This document shows, piece after piece, positions 16,903-25,784 of a stretch of 56,008 bases of DNA (positions within the stretch are counted from its first letter, which is position 1; every line of letters begins with the position of its first letter). The translations under genes and the position numbers were made by a program. The notes under the pieces are model-generated. The model searched no databases. It was not told the origin of the DNA and saw only the letters and a list, made by a program, of their open reading frames with translations. Source of the stretch: Oscillospiraceae bacterium (lineage in GTDB: Bacteria > Bacillota > Clostridia > Christensenellales > Aristaeellaceae); NCBI GenBank assembly GCA_031255415.1, contig JAIRSO010000034.1, forward strand, positions 1 through 56,008, in the 5' to 3' direction.

Positions 16903-18467
16903 CGGCAGGGCATAACGCCGGGGCGGACGGGCTTCCATCGGAGTCCGTTCGCCCTTTTATGGAGCAATCGGGCGAGCCCGCGCTGGAGTTGAAACGCCTG
17001 ACCAAGACGTTCGGCTCGCTCAAAGCGTGCGACGCGATAGATATGACGCTCTATCCCGGCGAGATACTCACCCTGCTGGGCGAGAACGGCTCGGGCAAAA
17101 CCACGCTGATGAACATGATCACCGGGCTGTATCGACCGGACAGCGGCGCGGTGTTCGTGCGCGGCAGACGCGAAGATATACGCACCCCCAACGACGCGCG
17201 GCGGCTGGGTATCGGCATGATACATCAGCACTTCAAACTGGTCGAGCCGTTCACCGCGCGTGAGAATATCCTGCTGGGACTGCCGCGCTCAAGGGGCAAG
17301 TCCGCCGCGCGGTTGAGAGGGGATATAGACGCGCTTAGCGAACGCTACGGGCTGGGCGTGGAGCTGGATCGGCGGGTGGGCGATATGTCCGTATCGCAGA
17401 AGCAGACCGTCGAGATAATGAAGGCGCTCTATCGCGGCGCGGATATACTGATACTGGACGAGCCGACGGCCGCGTTAACGCCGCAGGAGTCGGATCGGTT
17501 ATTCGACATGCTGCGCAGGATGCGCGGGAACGGCTCGGCGATCATCATGATCACGCATAAGTTGAGCGAGGTCATGGCGCTGTCGGATCGGATAACGGTG
17601 CTCCGGCAGGGGAAACGCGTAGCGACAGTAAGAAGGGATCAGACAGCGCCCGAACAGCTGACCGAGTTCATGGTAGGCCGAAAGATCACGCTGAATATCG
17701 AAAGGCCATCTACTATAAAAAAACCGTTATTATCGATAAACAAGCTATGCGTGAAGGACGCGGACGGCTCGCCAAGGCTGAGAGACGTGTCGTTCAGCCT
17801 GGACGCGGGCGAGATACTGGGCGTGGCCGGGGTCGCGGGCAGCGGGCAGAAACAATTATGCGAGGCTATAGCGGGGTTGGTTCCCGCGTCGTCGGGCGAG
17901 ATTCTGCTGCACGGTCGGGATATCGCGGGACAGTCGCCGCGCCAGATTTACGATCAAGGCGTGAGGCTGGGGTTTATACCGGAGGATCGGCTGGGGATGG
18001 GGCTGGTCGGATCGATGAATATCGTCGATAATCTGCTGGTGAGGGATTATCGGCTGCAGCGCGGGCCGTTCCTAAGACGGGCCGGAGCGGCGAAACGCGC
18101 GGGCGATCTGGTCAAGCGGCTGTCCGTCATGCCGCCGGAACCGCTGCGCCCCGTCAGCCGCCTGTCCGGAGGTAATCTGCAAAAGGTGCTATTAGGCCGC
18201 GAATTGTTGAGCAAGCCCGAACTGCTGGTGACCAGTTACGTAGTGCGCGGGCTGGACGTGCACTCGTCGTATGTGATATACGATCTGCTCAACGATCAGA
18301 AGAAGGCGGGGGTGGGCGCGCTGTTCGTCGGCGAGGATCTGGACGTACTGCTGGAGCTATGCGACCGGATTGTGACGCTGTGCGGCGGGCGCGTGACCGG
18401 GATTGTGGACGCGAAGACCGCGACTCGCGAGCGCATAGGGCTGTTGATGATGGGGGACGCGGTATGA
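16899..18467 (+). CDS. nucleoside ABC transporter ATPase with two fused nucleotide-binding domains
   Basis: A 522-residue cytoplasmic ATPase of the RbsA/NupO layout. Domain one is complete: Walker A GENGSGKTT (61-69), a Q-loop in GMIHQHFKL, signature-like MSVSQKQTVEI and Walker B LILDEPTAALTP. Domain two has a modified Walker A (GVAGSGQKQ), an intact signature (LSGGNLQKVLLGRELL) and a Walker B region reading LVTSYVVRGLDV. The family norm there is close to LIAAQPTRGLDV, so the catalytic Glu is absent as usual and the P-T pair is also lost. It is coupled to the binding protein (ATGA) and to the first permease (ATGA). Confidence 0.9.
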   Translation: MTAGHNAGADGLPSESVRPFMEQSGEPALELKRLTKTFGSLKACDAIDMTLYPGEILTLLGENGSGKTTLMNMITGLYRPDSGAVFVRGRREDIRTPNDARRLGIGMIHQHFKLVEPFTARENILLGLPRSRGKSAARLRGDIDALSERYGLGVELDRRVGDMSVSQKQTVEIMKALYRGADILILDEPTAALTPQESDRLFDMLRRMRGNGSAIIMITHKLSEVMALSDRITVLRQGKRVATVRRDQTAPEQLTEFMVGRKITLNIERPSTIKKPLLSINKLCVKDADGSPRLRDVSFSLDAGEILGVAGVAGSGQKQLCEAIAGLVPASSGEILLHGRDIAGQSPRQIYDQGVRLGFIPEDRLGMGLVGSMNIVDNLLVRDYRLQRGPFLRRAGAAKRAGDLVKRLSVMPPEPLRPVSRLSGGNLQKVLLGRELLSKPELLVTSYVVRGLDVHSSYVIYDLLNDQKKAGVGALFVGEDLDVLLELCDRIVTLCGGRVTGIVDAKTATRERIGLLMMGDAV

Positions 18468-19582
18468 TCGGCGCGGCGCGGGGCGCGCGCTTCATCACGA
18501 TCCGCATGGCGCAGAGAGAGGCTCCGCCTCCGGTTCAAGCCGCCGCTCTGCGCGCGCTGGCGCTTGCGTTAGCGCTGGCTACGGGCGGTTTGTTCATCCT
18601 GCTGATAGGATTCAATCCGCTGACGATTTACGCCGGGATGCTGCGCGGGGTGTTCGGCACCGCGATCAGTATCCGCGAGACGGTGAAGTTAGCCGCGCCG
18701 CTGTGCGTGACCGCGCTGGGGCTGACCGTCGCGTTCAAGATGCGTTATTGGAACATCGGCGGCGAAGGCCAGATGAGCGTGGGCGCGATAGCCGCGACAT
18801 ACTTCGCGCTGTATCATCAAAACCTGTTCGGGGGCGAGTGGCCGCGCTGGCTGCTGCTCGTTACAATGGCTGCCGCAGCGATCGTCGCCGGCGCGCTGTG
18901 GGGATTGATCCCGGCGTGGTTCAACGCGCGTTACGGCACGAACGAGACGCTATTCACGCTGATGCTCAACTATGTCGCGATGTATATCATCCAGTATCTG
19001 CGCGAGGGGCCGTGGAAGAACCCCAGGGATATGGGTTATCCAAAGATCGCGATGTTCCCTGTGTCCGCGCAGTTGCCTAAGGTGCTGGGCGTGCACGCGG
19101 GCTGGATCGTCGCGCTGGCGCTGGTAGTGCTGGTGAGTTTGTATATCCGTTATACGAAACAGGGGTTTGAGCTGACCGTCGTCGGCGCGAACCCGAACAC
19201 GGCGCGCTACGCCGGCATGCCCGTTAGGCGCGTGATACTGCGCACCGCCGCTATCAGCGCCGCGCTGTGCGCTCTGGCTGGGATGATCAAGGCCTCCGGC
19301 GCGGATCGCACGCTGACGGACGGGGTCGCGGGCGGGATCGGGTTCACCGCGATTACGGTATCGTGGCTGGCGAACCTGTCGCCTCCGGCTATCGCGGCGG
19401 TCGCGTTCCTGTTCGGCATGCTGGAGAAGGGCGCGGGATACGCGCAGTCCACCTACCGATTATCCGCGTCCGCTGCGGACGTGCTGCAGGGAGTGATACT
19501 ATTCTTCGTGCTGGGCAGCGAGTTTTTCACGCGATACCGTATCATTATAGGAAGGGCCGCGCCTGATGAACGAGTCGCTTAA
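18464..19582 (+). CDS. nucleoside ABC transporter permease 1 (NupP/BmpC-like)
   Basis: A 372-residue permease of the BPD-transporter-2 family (RbsC/YufP type) with about eight to ten helices. Typical blocks are KMRYWNIGGEGQMSVGAIAA and GANPNTARYAGMPVRRVILRTAAISAAL. The start is taken at ATG 18464, which overlaps the ATPase stop as ATGA. It would pair with the next permease to form the membrane channel. Confidence 0.9.
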   Translation: MIGAARGARFITIRMAQREAPPPVQAAALRALALALALATGGLFILLIGFNPLTIYAGMLRGVFGTAISIRETVKLAAPLCVTALGLTVAFKMRYWNIGGEGQMSVGAIAATYFALYHQNLFGGEWPRWLLLVTMAAAAIVAGALWGLIPAWFNARYGTNETLFTLMLNYVAMYIIQYLREGPWKNPRDMGYPKIAMFPVSAQLPKVLGVHAGWIVALALVVLVSLYIRYTKQGFELTVVGANPNTARYAGMPVRRVILRTAAISAALCALAGMIKASGADRTLTDGVAGGIGFTAITVSWLANLSPPAIAAVAFLFGMLEKGAGYAQSTYRLSASAADVLQGVILFFVLGSEFFTRYRIIIGRAAPDERVA

Positions 19583-20528
19583 CCGGATCGTAAGCATCAT
19601 CAACGCCGCGGTGCTGGCGGGCGTGCCGCTGCTGCTGGGCACGACGGGCGAGATTATCACCGAGAAGAGCGGGCATCTCAACCTGGGCGTAGAGGGGCTG
19701 ATGTACATCGGCGCGGCGTTCGGGTTCGCGGCGGGGTATTTCACGGACAGCGCAGCGATGGCGCTGGCGTGCGCGTTCGCCGGGGGCGTGCTGGGCAGTC
19801 TGATATACGCGTTTCTAACCGTCACATTGCGCGCGAATCAGAACGTCACGGGTTTGACGCTGACCGTGTTCGGCGCGGGTTTCGCGAACTATGTCGGCGA
19901 CGCTTTGATCAACTCGACCGCGTCCAAAGCCGTGTCGCTGTCCGCGAATGTCAAGGCCGCGTTCGATCCGATCGTAGCGCCGGTATTGAGCGATATACCT
20001 GTGGCGGGCAAGCTGTTGTTCCAGTATAACATATTCGTGTATCTAGCCGCCGCCATAGCGGTGCTTGCTGGATTGTACCTTAACAAAACGCGCGCCGGAC
20101 TGAACCTGCGCGCGATAGGCGAGAACCCCGCCGCAGCCGACGCGATGGGCGTGCGGATGACCAGTTATAAATACCTGAACATTATGCTGGGAGGCGGGAT
20201 CTGCGCGCTGGGAGGCGCGTATATCGCGATCGTCACCTGCGGCGGGGTATGGATTCATAACTGCGTCAGCGGGCAGGGATGGATCGCGGTCGCGCTGGTC
20301 ATATTCGCCGGTTGGAGTCCGTACCGCGCGCTGATAGGTTCGCTGGTGTTCGGCGGGCTTAGCGTGATCCGCTTCTACCTGCCGGGAGGCCAAGCCCCGC
20401 CCGCGCTGCTGTCGATGCTGCCGTTCATCGTGACGTGCGTGGTGCTCGCCGCGTCTTCCGCTAGGCCGTCGCGCGGATCGAGACAGCCCGCCGCGTGCGG
20501 GATCAATTATTACCGCGAGGAACGCTAG
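19566..20528 (+). CDS. nucleoside ABC transporter permease 2 (NupQ/BmpD-like)
   Basis: A 320-residue permease of the same family as its upstream neighbour. Family blocks are LGTTGEIITEKSGHLNLGVEGLMYIGA and LRAIGENPAAADAMGVRM. It overlaps permease 1 by 17 bp, a tight coupling typical of these pairs. It completes a binding protein-ATPase-permease-permease operon. No further gene follows before the tRNA. Confidence 0.9.
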   Translation: MNESLNRIVSIINAAVLAGVPLLLGTTGEIITEKSGHLNLGVEGLMYIGAAFGFAAGYFTDSAAMALACAFAGGVLGSLIYAFLTVTLRANQNVTGLTLTVFGAGFANYVGDALINSTASKAVSLSANVKAAFDPIVAPVLSDIPVAGKLLFQYNIFVYLAAAIAVLAGLYLNKTRAGLNLRAIGENPAAADAMGVRMTSYKYLNIMLGGGICALGGAYIAIVTCGGVWIHNCVSGQGWIAVALVIFAGWSPYRALIGSLVFGGLSVIRFYLPGGQAPPALLSMLPFIVTCVVLAASSARPSRGSRQPAACGINYYREER

Positions 20529-20536
20529 CGAGATAC

Positions 20537-20565
20537 TTGTCAGCGCGCGGGGTTTGTGGTATACT
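20537..20565 (+). promoter_or_regulatory. promoter of tRNA-Ser
   Basis: TTGTCA (20537-20542), a 17-base spacer and TATACT (20560-20565) end 13 bases before the mature tRNA 5' end. Confidence 0.7.
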
Positions 20566-20578
20566 AAGTTGCCGTTGT

Positions 20579-20667
20579 GGAGAGGTATCGAAGCGGTCAT
20601 AACGGGGCTGACTCGAAATCAGTTTGTGGGCAACCACACGTGGGTTCGAATCCCACCCTCTCCGCCA
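20579..20667 (+). tRNA. tRNA-Ser, anticodon CGA
   Basis: A seven-pair acceptor stem (GGAGAGG at 20579 with CCTCTCC at 20657-20663), discriminator G and an encoded CCA (20665-20667). The anticodon loop CTCGAAA gives CGA, reading UCG. The long variable arm TGTGG/CCACA is typical of serine tRNA. The T arm contains GGGTTCGAATCCC. The gene has its own promoter and terminator. Confidence 0.95.
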
Positions 20668-20672
20668 GCGCG

Positions 20673-20696
20673 CTCCCCCGCCGTCCAGCGGGGGAG
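20673..20696 (+). terminator. terminator after tRNA-Ser
   Basis: CTCCCCCGC (20673-20681) and GCGGGGGAG (20688-20696) form a nine-pair stem with a six-base loop, followed by TCGCTTTG. The T-run is short but the stem is very strong. Confidence 0.65.
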
Positions 20697-20737
20697 TCGC
20701 TTTGTACGCATAAAGGATAACGATCCGCAATGGTTAA

Positions 20738-21574
20738 CTATTCCATCCCATTAAACAGTTTTAAGGCCTGTAGCGCGTCCGCTTGCATCGCGGTCTGCGC
20801 AGCCATGGCTACGTCGTGATAGAACGTCACGTCCTCGCTGTCGAGCAGGCGCTTCGCGGCGCGCACTCCCTCGCGCGCCATGTACGTATAATAGTTGATC
20901 TTGCGGATACCGTTGCGTATCGCGGTTTTATAATCCTCGCGCGATACCCCGCTCCCGCCGTGCATGACCAGCGGCAGTCCCGTTAGTTCCTTGATCCGCT
21001 TGACTAGACCCAAATCGAGCGCGGGCGCGGACTTGTATATCCCGTGCGCCGTGCCGAAACTGGGCGCGAGGCAGTCTATGCCCGTCGCCTGCGCGAACCT
21101 CAGCGCGAGCGCGGGATCGGTATAAACTGGGCCGCCCGATCCGCCTCCGCTCTCGTGGCTCGCCAGCTGTCCCAGTTCGGCTTCGACTCCCGCGCCGCGA
21201 TCGTGCGATAAACCGACCGCGAGTCTCGTGTTCGCCTCGTTTTCATCGTAAGGCAGCGCGCTGCCGTCGTACATGATCCCGGTGAAACCGATCTCCAGCG
21301 CGCGTTTCATATACTCGAGCGTCTCGCAGTGATCCAGATGCACGCATACGGGAACCCTCGCGCGTTTCGCCGCCGCGACCATCACCGGACCTATCGCGTC
21401 CAGCGGCGCTATCGGATCGTGAACCTGCGCGTGCAGGAGTATCACGGGCGTGCCGATCTCCTCCGCCGCGCCCAGCACGGCGTTCACGCATTCGAGGTTC
21501 GGCGTGTTGAACGAGCCTATCGCGCACTGATGTTTCTGGGCGTAGGTAAGCACTTCGTTGAGCGATACTAACAA
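20738..21574 (-). CDS. class II fructose-bisphosphate aldolase family protein
   Basis: A 278-residue zinc-dependent aldolase of the FbaA/GatY/KbaY family. VCVHLDHCETLEYMKRAL carries the active-site Asp and a zinc His. LAPSFGTAHGIYK and LPLVMHGGSGVSREDYKTAI supply the other zinc ligands and the phosphate loop. The sequence does not decide between fructose-1,6-bisphosphate and tagatose-bisphosphate-type substrates. The start is TTG at 21574, eight bases after AAGGGGAG. It is divergent from the VOC/D-aminoacylase operon. Confidence 0.88.
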   Translation of the reverse strand: MLVSLNEVLTYAQKHQCAIGSFNTPNLECVNAVLGAAEEIGTPVILLHAQVHDPIAPLDAIGPVMVAAAKRARVPVCVHLDHCETLEYMKRALEIGFTGIMYDGSALPYDENEANTRLAVGLSHDRGAGVEAELGQLASHESGGGSGGPVYTDPALALRFAQATGIDCLAPSFGTAHGIYKSAPALDLGLVKRIKELTGLPLVMHGGSGVSREDYKTAIRNGIRKINYYTYMAREGVRAAKRLLDSEDVTFYHDVAMAAQTAMQADALQALKLFNGME

Positions 21575-21654
21575 AAAACGACTCCCCTTTCAGCCTTGCG
21601 CGTCCATAACGCGGACGGCGCGCACCGGCTGTGTGCCAACAAAGAAGTATACAT

Positions 21655-21677
21655 CATTTGACTGTGATAATCAAATG
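21655..21677. promoter_or_regulatory. candidate operator: CATTTGA palindrome overlapping a promoter
   Basis: CATTTGA (21655-21661) and TCAAATG (21671-21677) form a perfect 7-bp inverted repeat with a nine-base spacer. It covers the -35 box of the VOC-gene promoter and part of its spacer, a position where a dimeric repressor would block polymerase. No candidate regulator gene is adjacent. Confidence 0.5.
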
Positions 21678-21686
21678 TGTTATGCT
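21658..21686 (+). promoter_or_regulatory. promoter of the VOC protein/D-aminoacylase operon
   Basis: TTGACT (21658-21663), a 17-base spacer and TATGCT (21681-21686) lie 35 bases before the ATG. Confidence 0.6.
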
Positions 21687-21720
21687 TCATCCGCAAATCC
21701 ATCATTCAGGAGGATTTATT

Positions 21721-22440
21721 ATGATACGCGAATTAAACCATGTGGGCGTGTTCTCGCCCGATATCGACGCGTCGATAACCTTCTACCGCGATATCTTCGG
21801 CGGGATATTGATCCGAGACGGCGTGTCGATGGGAGGCAAGTCGCGGTTCGTGTACGCGCAGGTGGGCGTGGGCGTGTTCGAATTGCTGAAATCCAGCCCG
21901 GATAATCCGCAGACGGGATACTCGCACGTCGCGTACCTGGTCGGCGAAAGGGGCATCGACTCGTGCTATCGGGAGTTGAGCGAGAAGGGTTTCGATTTCA
22001 GCCGCGTGCCCGCTCCAGCCGCGTCGGGGCTGGGGTACATCGCGTTCTATAAGGACTTGAGCGGCTCGACGTTCGAATTGCTTCAGCGCGAGGAGGATAT
22101 TCGAAAACCCGCGTTTCAAACCGATATAGTCGCGTCGTTCGACGGGATCGTGCTGAACGTTCCGGAGGAAAAACTCGACGAGATCGATAGCCACTATGTA
22201 AACGCGTTCGGACTGGAGCGTCGCGGCGAGAAGCGCGGCGGTATCCGGTACGGGATCGGCGGGGATCATCTGATACTGCGCGCGGGCGGGGATGTTGGTA
22301 TCGACAGCGTCGCGTTCACAGCCGCGCCCGGCGCGAAGGACGCTCTTATTGGAAAGGGCGTGGCTATCGCGGAGGATAACGGCGAGTTTTTTGTCGTATA
22401 CGGGCCGGGCGGCGAGAGGCTTGTTTTTTATTATGATTGA
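21721..22440 (+). CDS. VOC (glyoxalase/dioxygenase superfamily) protein
   Basis: A 239-residue protein made of two vicinal-oxygen-chelate modules. Module one (1-125) runs from ELNHVGVFSPDIDASITFYRDIFGG to GSTFELLQ, with potential metal ligands His7, His in YSHVAYL and the late Glu. Module two (about 140-239) is more divergent and ends YGPGGERLVFYYD. The start follows AGGAGGATTTATT. It is probably co-transcribed with the D-aminoacylase gene 66 bases downstream. Reaction and substrate are unknown, and an amino-acid racemase or lyase activity would fit the neighbour but is speculative. Confidence 0.8.
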   Translation: MIRELNHVGVFSPDIDASITFYRDIFGGILIRDGVSMGGKSRFVYAQVGVGVFELLKSSPDNPQTGYSHVAYLVGERGIDSCYRELSEKGFDFSRVPAPAASGLGYIAFYKDLSGSTFELLQREEDIRKPAFQTDIVASFDGIVLNVPEEKLDEIDSHYVNAFGLERRGEKRGGIRYGIGGDHLILRAGGDVGIDSVAFTAAPGAKDALIGKGVAIAEDNGEFFVVYGPGGERLVFYYD

Positions 22441-22506
22441 CTGCGGCTGATTACGATTGACCGCGATGGACGCGCGGATTATTTTGGAATTGCGAGGTGT
22501 TCCCGC

Positions 22507-24084
22507 ATGCTGGATCTGCTGGTCAAGGGCGCTCTCATATACGATGGCACAGGTTCGCCGCCGTTCCGCGCGGACGTGGGCGTGAAGGATACGCGCATCG
22601 CCGCGATCGGCAAGCGCATACCGGACGCTTATACAGCTATAAATGGATCGGGGCTGGCGCTGGCGCCGGGGTTTGTCGATTCGCACAGCCACGCCGATCT
22701 GGTTCTGCACAGCGCTCCCGTATCGTACTACAAACTGGAGCAGGGCGTGACGACCGAGATTGCCGGAAGCTGCGGCATCTCGCCCGCCCCGCTCTCCCGC
22801 GAGCGTTTCGCCGATGGGCTGCGCGTTTGTTCGCAGTTCGCGGCGCCCCCGCACGAGTGGGAGAGCCGGCTCACGTTCGCCGGGTACATGGACGAGATGG
22901 ATAAGAACCTGGGTTGTAACGCCGCGCTGCAGATAGGCCACAGCGAGGCCCGCGCCGCGGTCTGCGGATACGCGAACCGGGAGCTGGACGCTTCCGAAAT
23001 GGACGCGCTGTTGGGTTTAACGCGCGAGGCGATGCAGGCCGGCGCGATCGGCGTTTCGTTCGGTTTGATATACCCGCCGGGATCATACGCGAACGAGGCC
23101 GAGTTGACCGAGGTGTGCCGCGTCGCCGCGCGGTATGGTGGCGTGTTCACCATACATATGCGTTCGGAGGGAAATTTCCTGGTCGAGTCCGTGGAGAGCG
23201 TCATTCGAATGGCGCGGGATTCCGGGTGCCGCGCGGTCATATCGCATCATAAGGCCGGCGGCAAGGCTAACTTCGGAAAAACCGCGCGCACGCTGGAACT
23301 GATCGACGAGGCGAACGCGTCCGGCGTGGAGGTGTACCACGACCAGTATCCTTACACCGCGTCCGCAACGGGGCTTAACACGATCATCCCCGACGAGTAT
23401 CACGCCATGGGTGTGGATCAATTGGTCGACATGCTGGGCAAGCCGGACGGGCGCGCGCGGATGCGCGCGATACTGGCGAAGGATCGCGGCGTATCGCCGG
23501 ACGCCGTGCCGGACTCCCTCGCCAGCACGATGGTCGGTTGGAGCGAGTCGCGTCCGGATTGTTCCGGGAAGATGCTGTCTGAAGCCGCCGCCGAGATGGG
23601 CACGGACGCGTGCGAGTTGGCATTCGATCTATTGCGCGGCGACAGGATGGAAACGTCCGCTATCTTTTTCTCGATGTGCGAGGACGATGTGGAGCGGGTC
23701 ATGGCGCATCCGCGCATGATGGTGGGCACCGACGGGCTGTACATGAACGGACAGCGATGCCATCCGCGCGCTTACGGCAGTTTCCCGCGATTCCTTGGGC
23801 GATACTGCCGCGACCGGGGGATCGTCACGCTGGCGGAGGGTATCCGCAAGATAACGTCTATGCCTGCGGCGGTGTACAATCTGCAAAGCAAGGGGCTTAT
23901 ACGCGAGGGCATGGACGCCGATCTGACGCTGTTCGATCCGGAAACGATCGTCGACCGCGCGGATTATAACGATTTCAAAGCGAAGAACGACGGGCTGAGC
24001 GCGGTGATTGTCGCGGGGCGGGTAGTGGTCGATGGCAATGAATGGAACGGGAAACGGTTCGGGCGGCTGATCCGCAGAGGATGA
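22507..24084 (+). CDS. N-acyl-D-amino-acid deacylase family amidohydrolase
   Basis: A 525-residue enzyme of the D-aminoacylase subgroup of the amidohydrolase superfamily. The metal motif is GFVDSHSHADL (H60, H62). The zinc-bridging Cys lies in EIAGSCGISPAPLS (C89). Later ligands are in FTIHMRSEG and AVISHHKAGG, and the catalytic Asp is in MMVGTDGLYM. It would hydrolyse N-acyl-D-amino acids or D-peptide-like dipeptides to free D-amino acids. GAGGTG precedes the ATG. Length and motifs are complete. Confidence 0.9.
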   Translation: MLDLLVKGALIYDGTGSPPFRADVGVKDTRIAAIGKRIPDAYTAINGSGLALAPGFVDSHSHADLVLHSAPVSYYKLEQGVTTEIAGSCGISPAPLSRERFADGLRVCSQFAAPPHEWESRLTFAGYMDEMDKNLGCNAALQIGHSEARAAVCGYANRELDASEMDALLGLTREAMQAGAIGVSFGLIYPPGSYANEAELTEVCRVAARYGGVFTIHMRSEGNFLVESVESVIRMARDSGCRAVISHHKAGGKANFGKTARTLELIDEANASGVEVYHDQYPYTASATGLNTIIPDEYHAMGVDQLVDMLGKPDGRARMRAILAKDRGVSPDAVPDSLASTMVGWSESRPDCSGKMLSEAAAEMGTDACELAFDLLRGDRMETSAIFFSMCEDDVERVMAHPRMMVGTDGLYMNGQRCHPRAYGSFPRFLGRYCRDRGIVTLAEGIRKITSMPAAVYNLQSKGLIREGMDADLTLFDPETIVDRADYNDFKAKNDGLSAVIVAGRVVVDGNEWNGKRFGRLIRRG

Positions 24085-24110
24085 GGGCTAGCAGACTACT
24101 AGTTATATCG

Positions 24111-24887
24111 TTATGGCTTATCGCGCGTCCGCTCGTACCAGAACATGAACAACTGCAGTATCCCCGCGCTGTTCGGGTACCGCTCGACCGGGAACGCGCC
24201 GCCGTAATACTGCCTCTCGATGCGCTTTACCCATACGTCGCGCGGGAACGCGCCCGTAAGACCCAGCCCGTAAAGGCAGATACAGTCCGCGACCTTTGGC
24301 CCTATGCCGTGGTACGTCATGAGGTATTGCCGCGCGCCATCGTAGTCGTAATCGCGCAGAAACTCGTCCGGGTTATCCGATATGAATTGATCCGCGGCGC
24401 GCACCAGGTATTCGATGCGGTAGCCTAGTCCGCATCCGGACAGAACGCCAGGCCCTAGCTCGCGCAGGCGCTCCGCGCGAGGGAACCCGCCGCACGCCGC
24501 GCACACGCGCTCAAGCATGCCCGTGATGCGCGGTATGTTGTTGTTCTGGCTGCAGATGAACGAGACGATGGTCTCCCATAAATCCTGCCGGAGCACGCGC
24601 AGTCCGCGCGCGGCCTCGCACGCAGAGGTTAGGTACGCGTCGCTGGGATCGACTGAAGCGATTATCGCGTCGTAGTCGTTATCAAGGTCGAAGTAGCGGA
24701 GCCATACGTCCGACCACTCGACGCGCGAACACGCAAACTCCACGCGCTCAGGATCGACCTGACGCGCGCGGAGTTCGCGGCCTAGGGCTGGTATGATGTA
24801 TAATGAGTCGCCGACCGCGCGCCAACGGAACGTCTGCCCGCTGCGCGCGATCTTCGCCAGGTTCAGCCAGCGCGATGTGATTAGCAT
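24111..24887 (-). CDS. 8-oxoguanine DNA glycosylase (OGG family)
   Basis: A 258-residue HhH-GPD glycosylase/AP lyase. An N-terminal OGG-type domain (GQTFRWRAVGDSLY) precedes WETIVSFICSQNNNIPRI and the helix-hairpin-helix YHGIGPKVADCICLYGL, with Lys198 as Schiff-base nucleophile and Asp217 in AFPRDVWVKR. It removes oxidised guanine from DNA. The ATG at 24887 has no clear ribosome binding site and lies 20 bases after the protease gene, so coupled translation is possible. It is convergent with the D-aminoacylase gene. Confidence 0.9.
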   Translation of the reverse strand: MLITSRWLNLAKIARSGQTFRWRAVGDSLYIIPALGRELRARQVDPERVEFACSRVEWSDVWLRYFDLDNDYDAIIASVDPSDAYLTSACEAARGLRVLRQDLWETIVSFICSQNNNIPRITGMLERVCAACGGFPRAERLRELGPGVLSGCGLGYRIEYLVRAADQFISDNPDEFLRDYDYDGARQYLMTYHGIGPKVADCICLYGLGLTGAFPRDVWVKRIERQYYGGAFPVERYPNSAGILQLFMFWYERTRDKP

Positions 24888-24906
24888 CCGATGAACCGGG
24901 GCGCGG

Positions 24907-25659
24907 TTACTTTGCCGGCTTGGCGATTACGAACGGCTGGGTGTCGTTGCCGTAGCCGGCGCGCCACATGTAGAAGAAGCGCTCGGCTCCGTAGATCATG
25001 TACCCGTCCTGGTAATGGTCGCTGGTGTCGTATGGATCGGCCACGATCATCACATCGTCACCGAAGCTCTCCGTGCCCATCGTGTCATAGCCGATGATCA
25101 CCTGCCAGTGCGCGCCCCAATCGATCCAGTCCACCATGATCGGATAACCGTCGCTTAGGTTCTTCAGCGTCCACTCGATGAACTCCTCGCCGTGCTGGAA
25201 TACCGGCTCGTCGGGCAAGCCGTTGCCGGACGGGCTGGTCTCGTATGGAATGCCGACCGCCTTGAGGAATCGCACCATCTGCTCGGGGTTGTTGCCGGAC
25301 TCAAGCCCCGCGGCCATCTCGGCGATCTGATACTCCGTATAATCGTCTATGCCCATGTAATGCAGCGACATCAGCATAGCCACCGGCCCGCACGACCATT
25401 CCGTGGTTTGCTGGTATGTGTCGAAATTCGTCAGTATCGTCAGCGTGCCGGTGGACTCCATGTTATAGAAGTCCGGGTGCGTGAAGTACGGCGAATCGAA
25501 ATGATCGCCAGAGTTTTCATACGAAGACGCGCCGTCCGCCCAAGGCTCGTAGTCCTCCGGGAATGGGATCGTGTGCAGCTCGTTGGCGGCTAGCGCGGCG
25601 GCGGGGATAAGCAGCGCTGCGGCCAGGATCAGGGACATAATTTTGCGGGCGCCTGTCAT
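24907..25659 (-). CDS. secreted C39-like cysteine peptidase domain protein
   Basis: A 250-residue exported protein. The signal peptide (1-25, LILAAALLIPAAALAA) has no lipobox. The peptidase_C39_2-type domain shows a catalytic Cys in TTEWSCGPVAMLMSLHYMG (C90), His in WGAHWQVIIGYD (H184) and Asp in IVADPYD (D208). It lacks the ABC and membrane domains of bacteriocin exporters, so it is a stand-alone extracytoplasmic protease or a peptidase-fold binding protein of unknown target. AGGAGG precedes the ATG and a good promoter lies upstream. Confidence 0.8.
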   Translation of the reverse strand: MTGARKIMSLILAAALLIPAAALAANELHTIPFPEDYEPWADGASSYENSGDHFDSPYFTHPDFYNMESTGTLTILTNFDTYQQTTEWSCGPVAMLMSLHYMGIDDYTEYQIAEMAAGLESGNNPEQMVRFLKAVGIPYETSPSGNGLPDEPVFQHGEEFIEWTLKNLSDGYPIMVDWIDWGAHWQVIIGYDTMGTESFGDDVMIVADPYDTSDHYQDGYMIYGAERFFYMWRAGYGNDTQPFVIAKPAK

Positions 25660-25689
25660 CTAGTTGCCTCCTGAGATTTAGTCACGCGC

Positions 25690-25718
25690 AGTATACAACA
25701 CACGGCGGGGCGCGTCAA
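25690..25718 (-). promoter_or_regulatory. promoter of the C39-like peptidase gene
   Basis: Minus strand: TTGACG (25718-25713), a 17-base spacer and TATACT (25695-25690), 31 bases before the ATG. Confidence 0.7.
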
Positions 25719-25727
25719 TATACGGCG

Positions 25728-25749
25728 GTTCCAAATTTGGCGTGGAACC
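25728..25749 (-). terminator. inverted repeat behind the ROK-SIS gene
   Basis: GGTTCC (25728-25733) pairs with GGAACC (25744-25749), and the palindrome CCAAATTTGG (25731-25740) lies within. It sits between the end of the second importer operon (stop at 25785) and the promoter of the protease gene. It may be a weak terminator or an operator for that promoter. Confidence 0.35.
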
Positions 25750-25784
25750 ACTGCGCGGTATGACGTGCCGGAGGCGCTCTTTTA

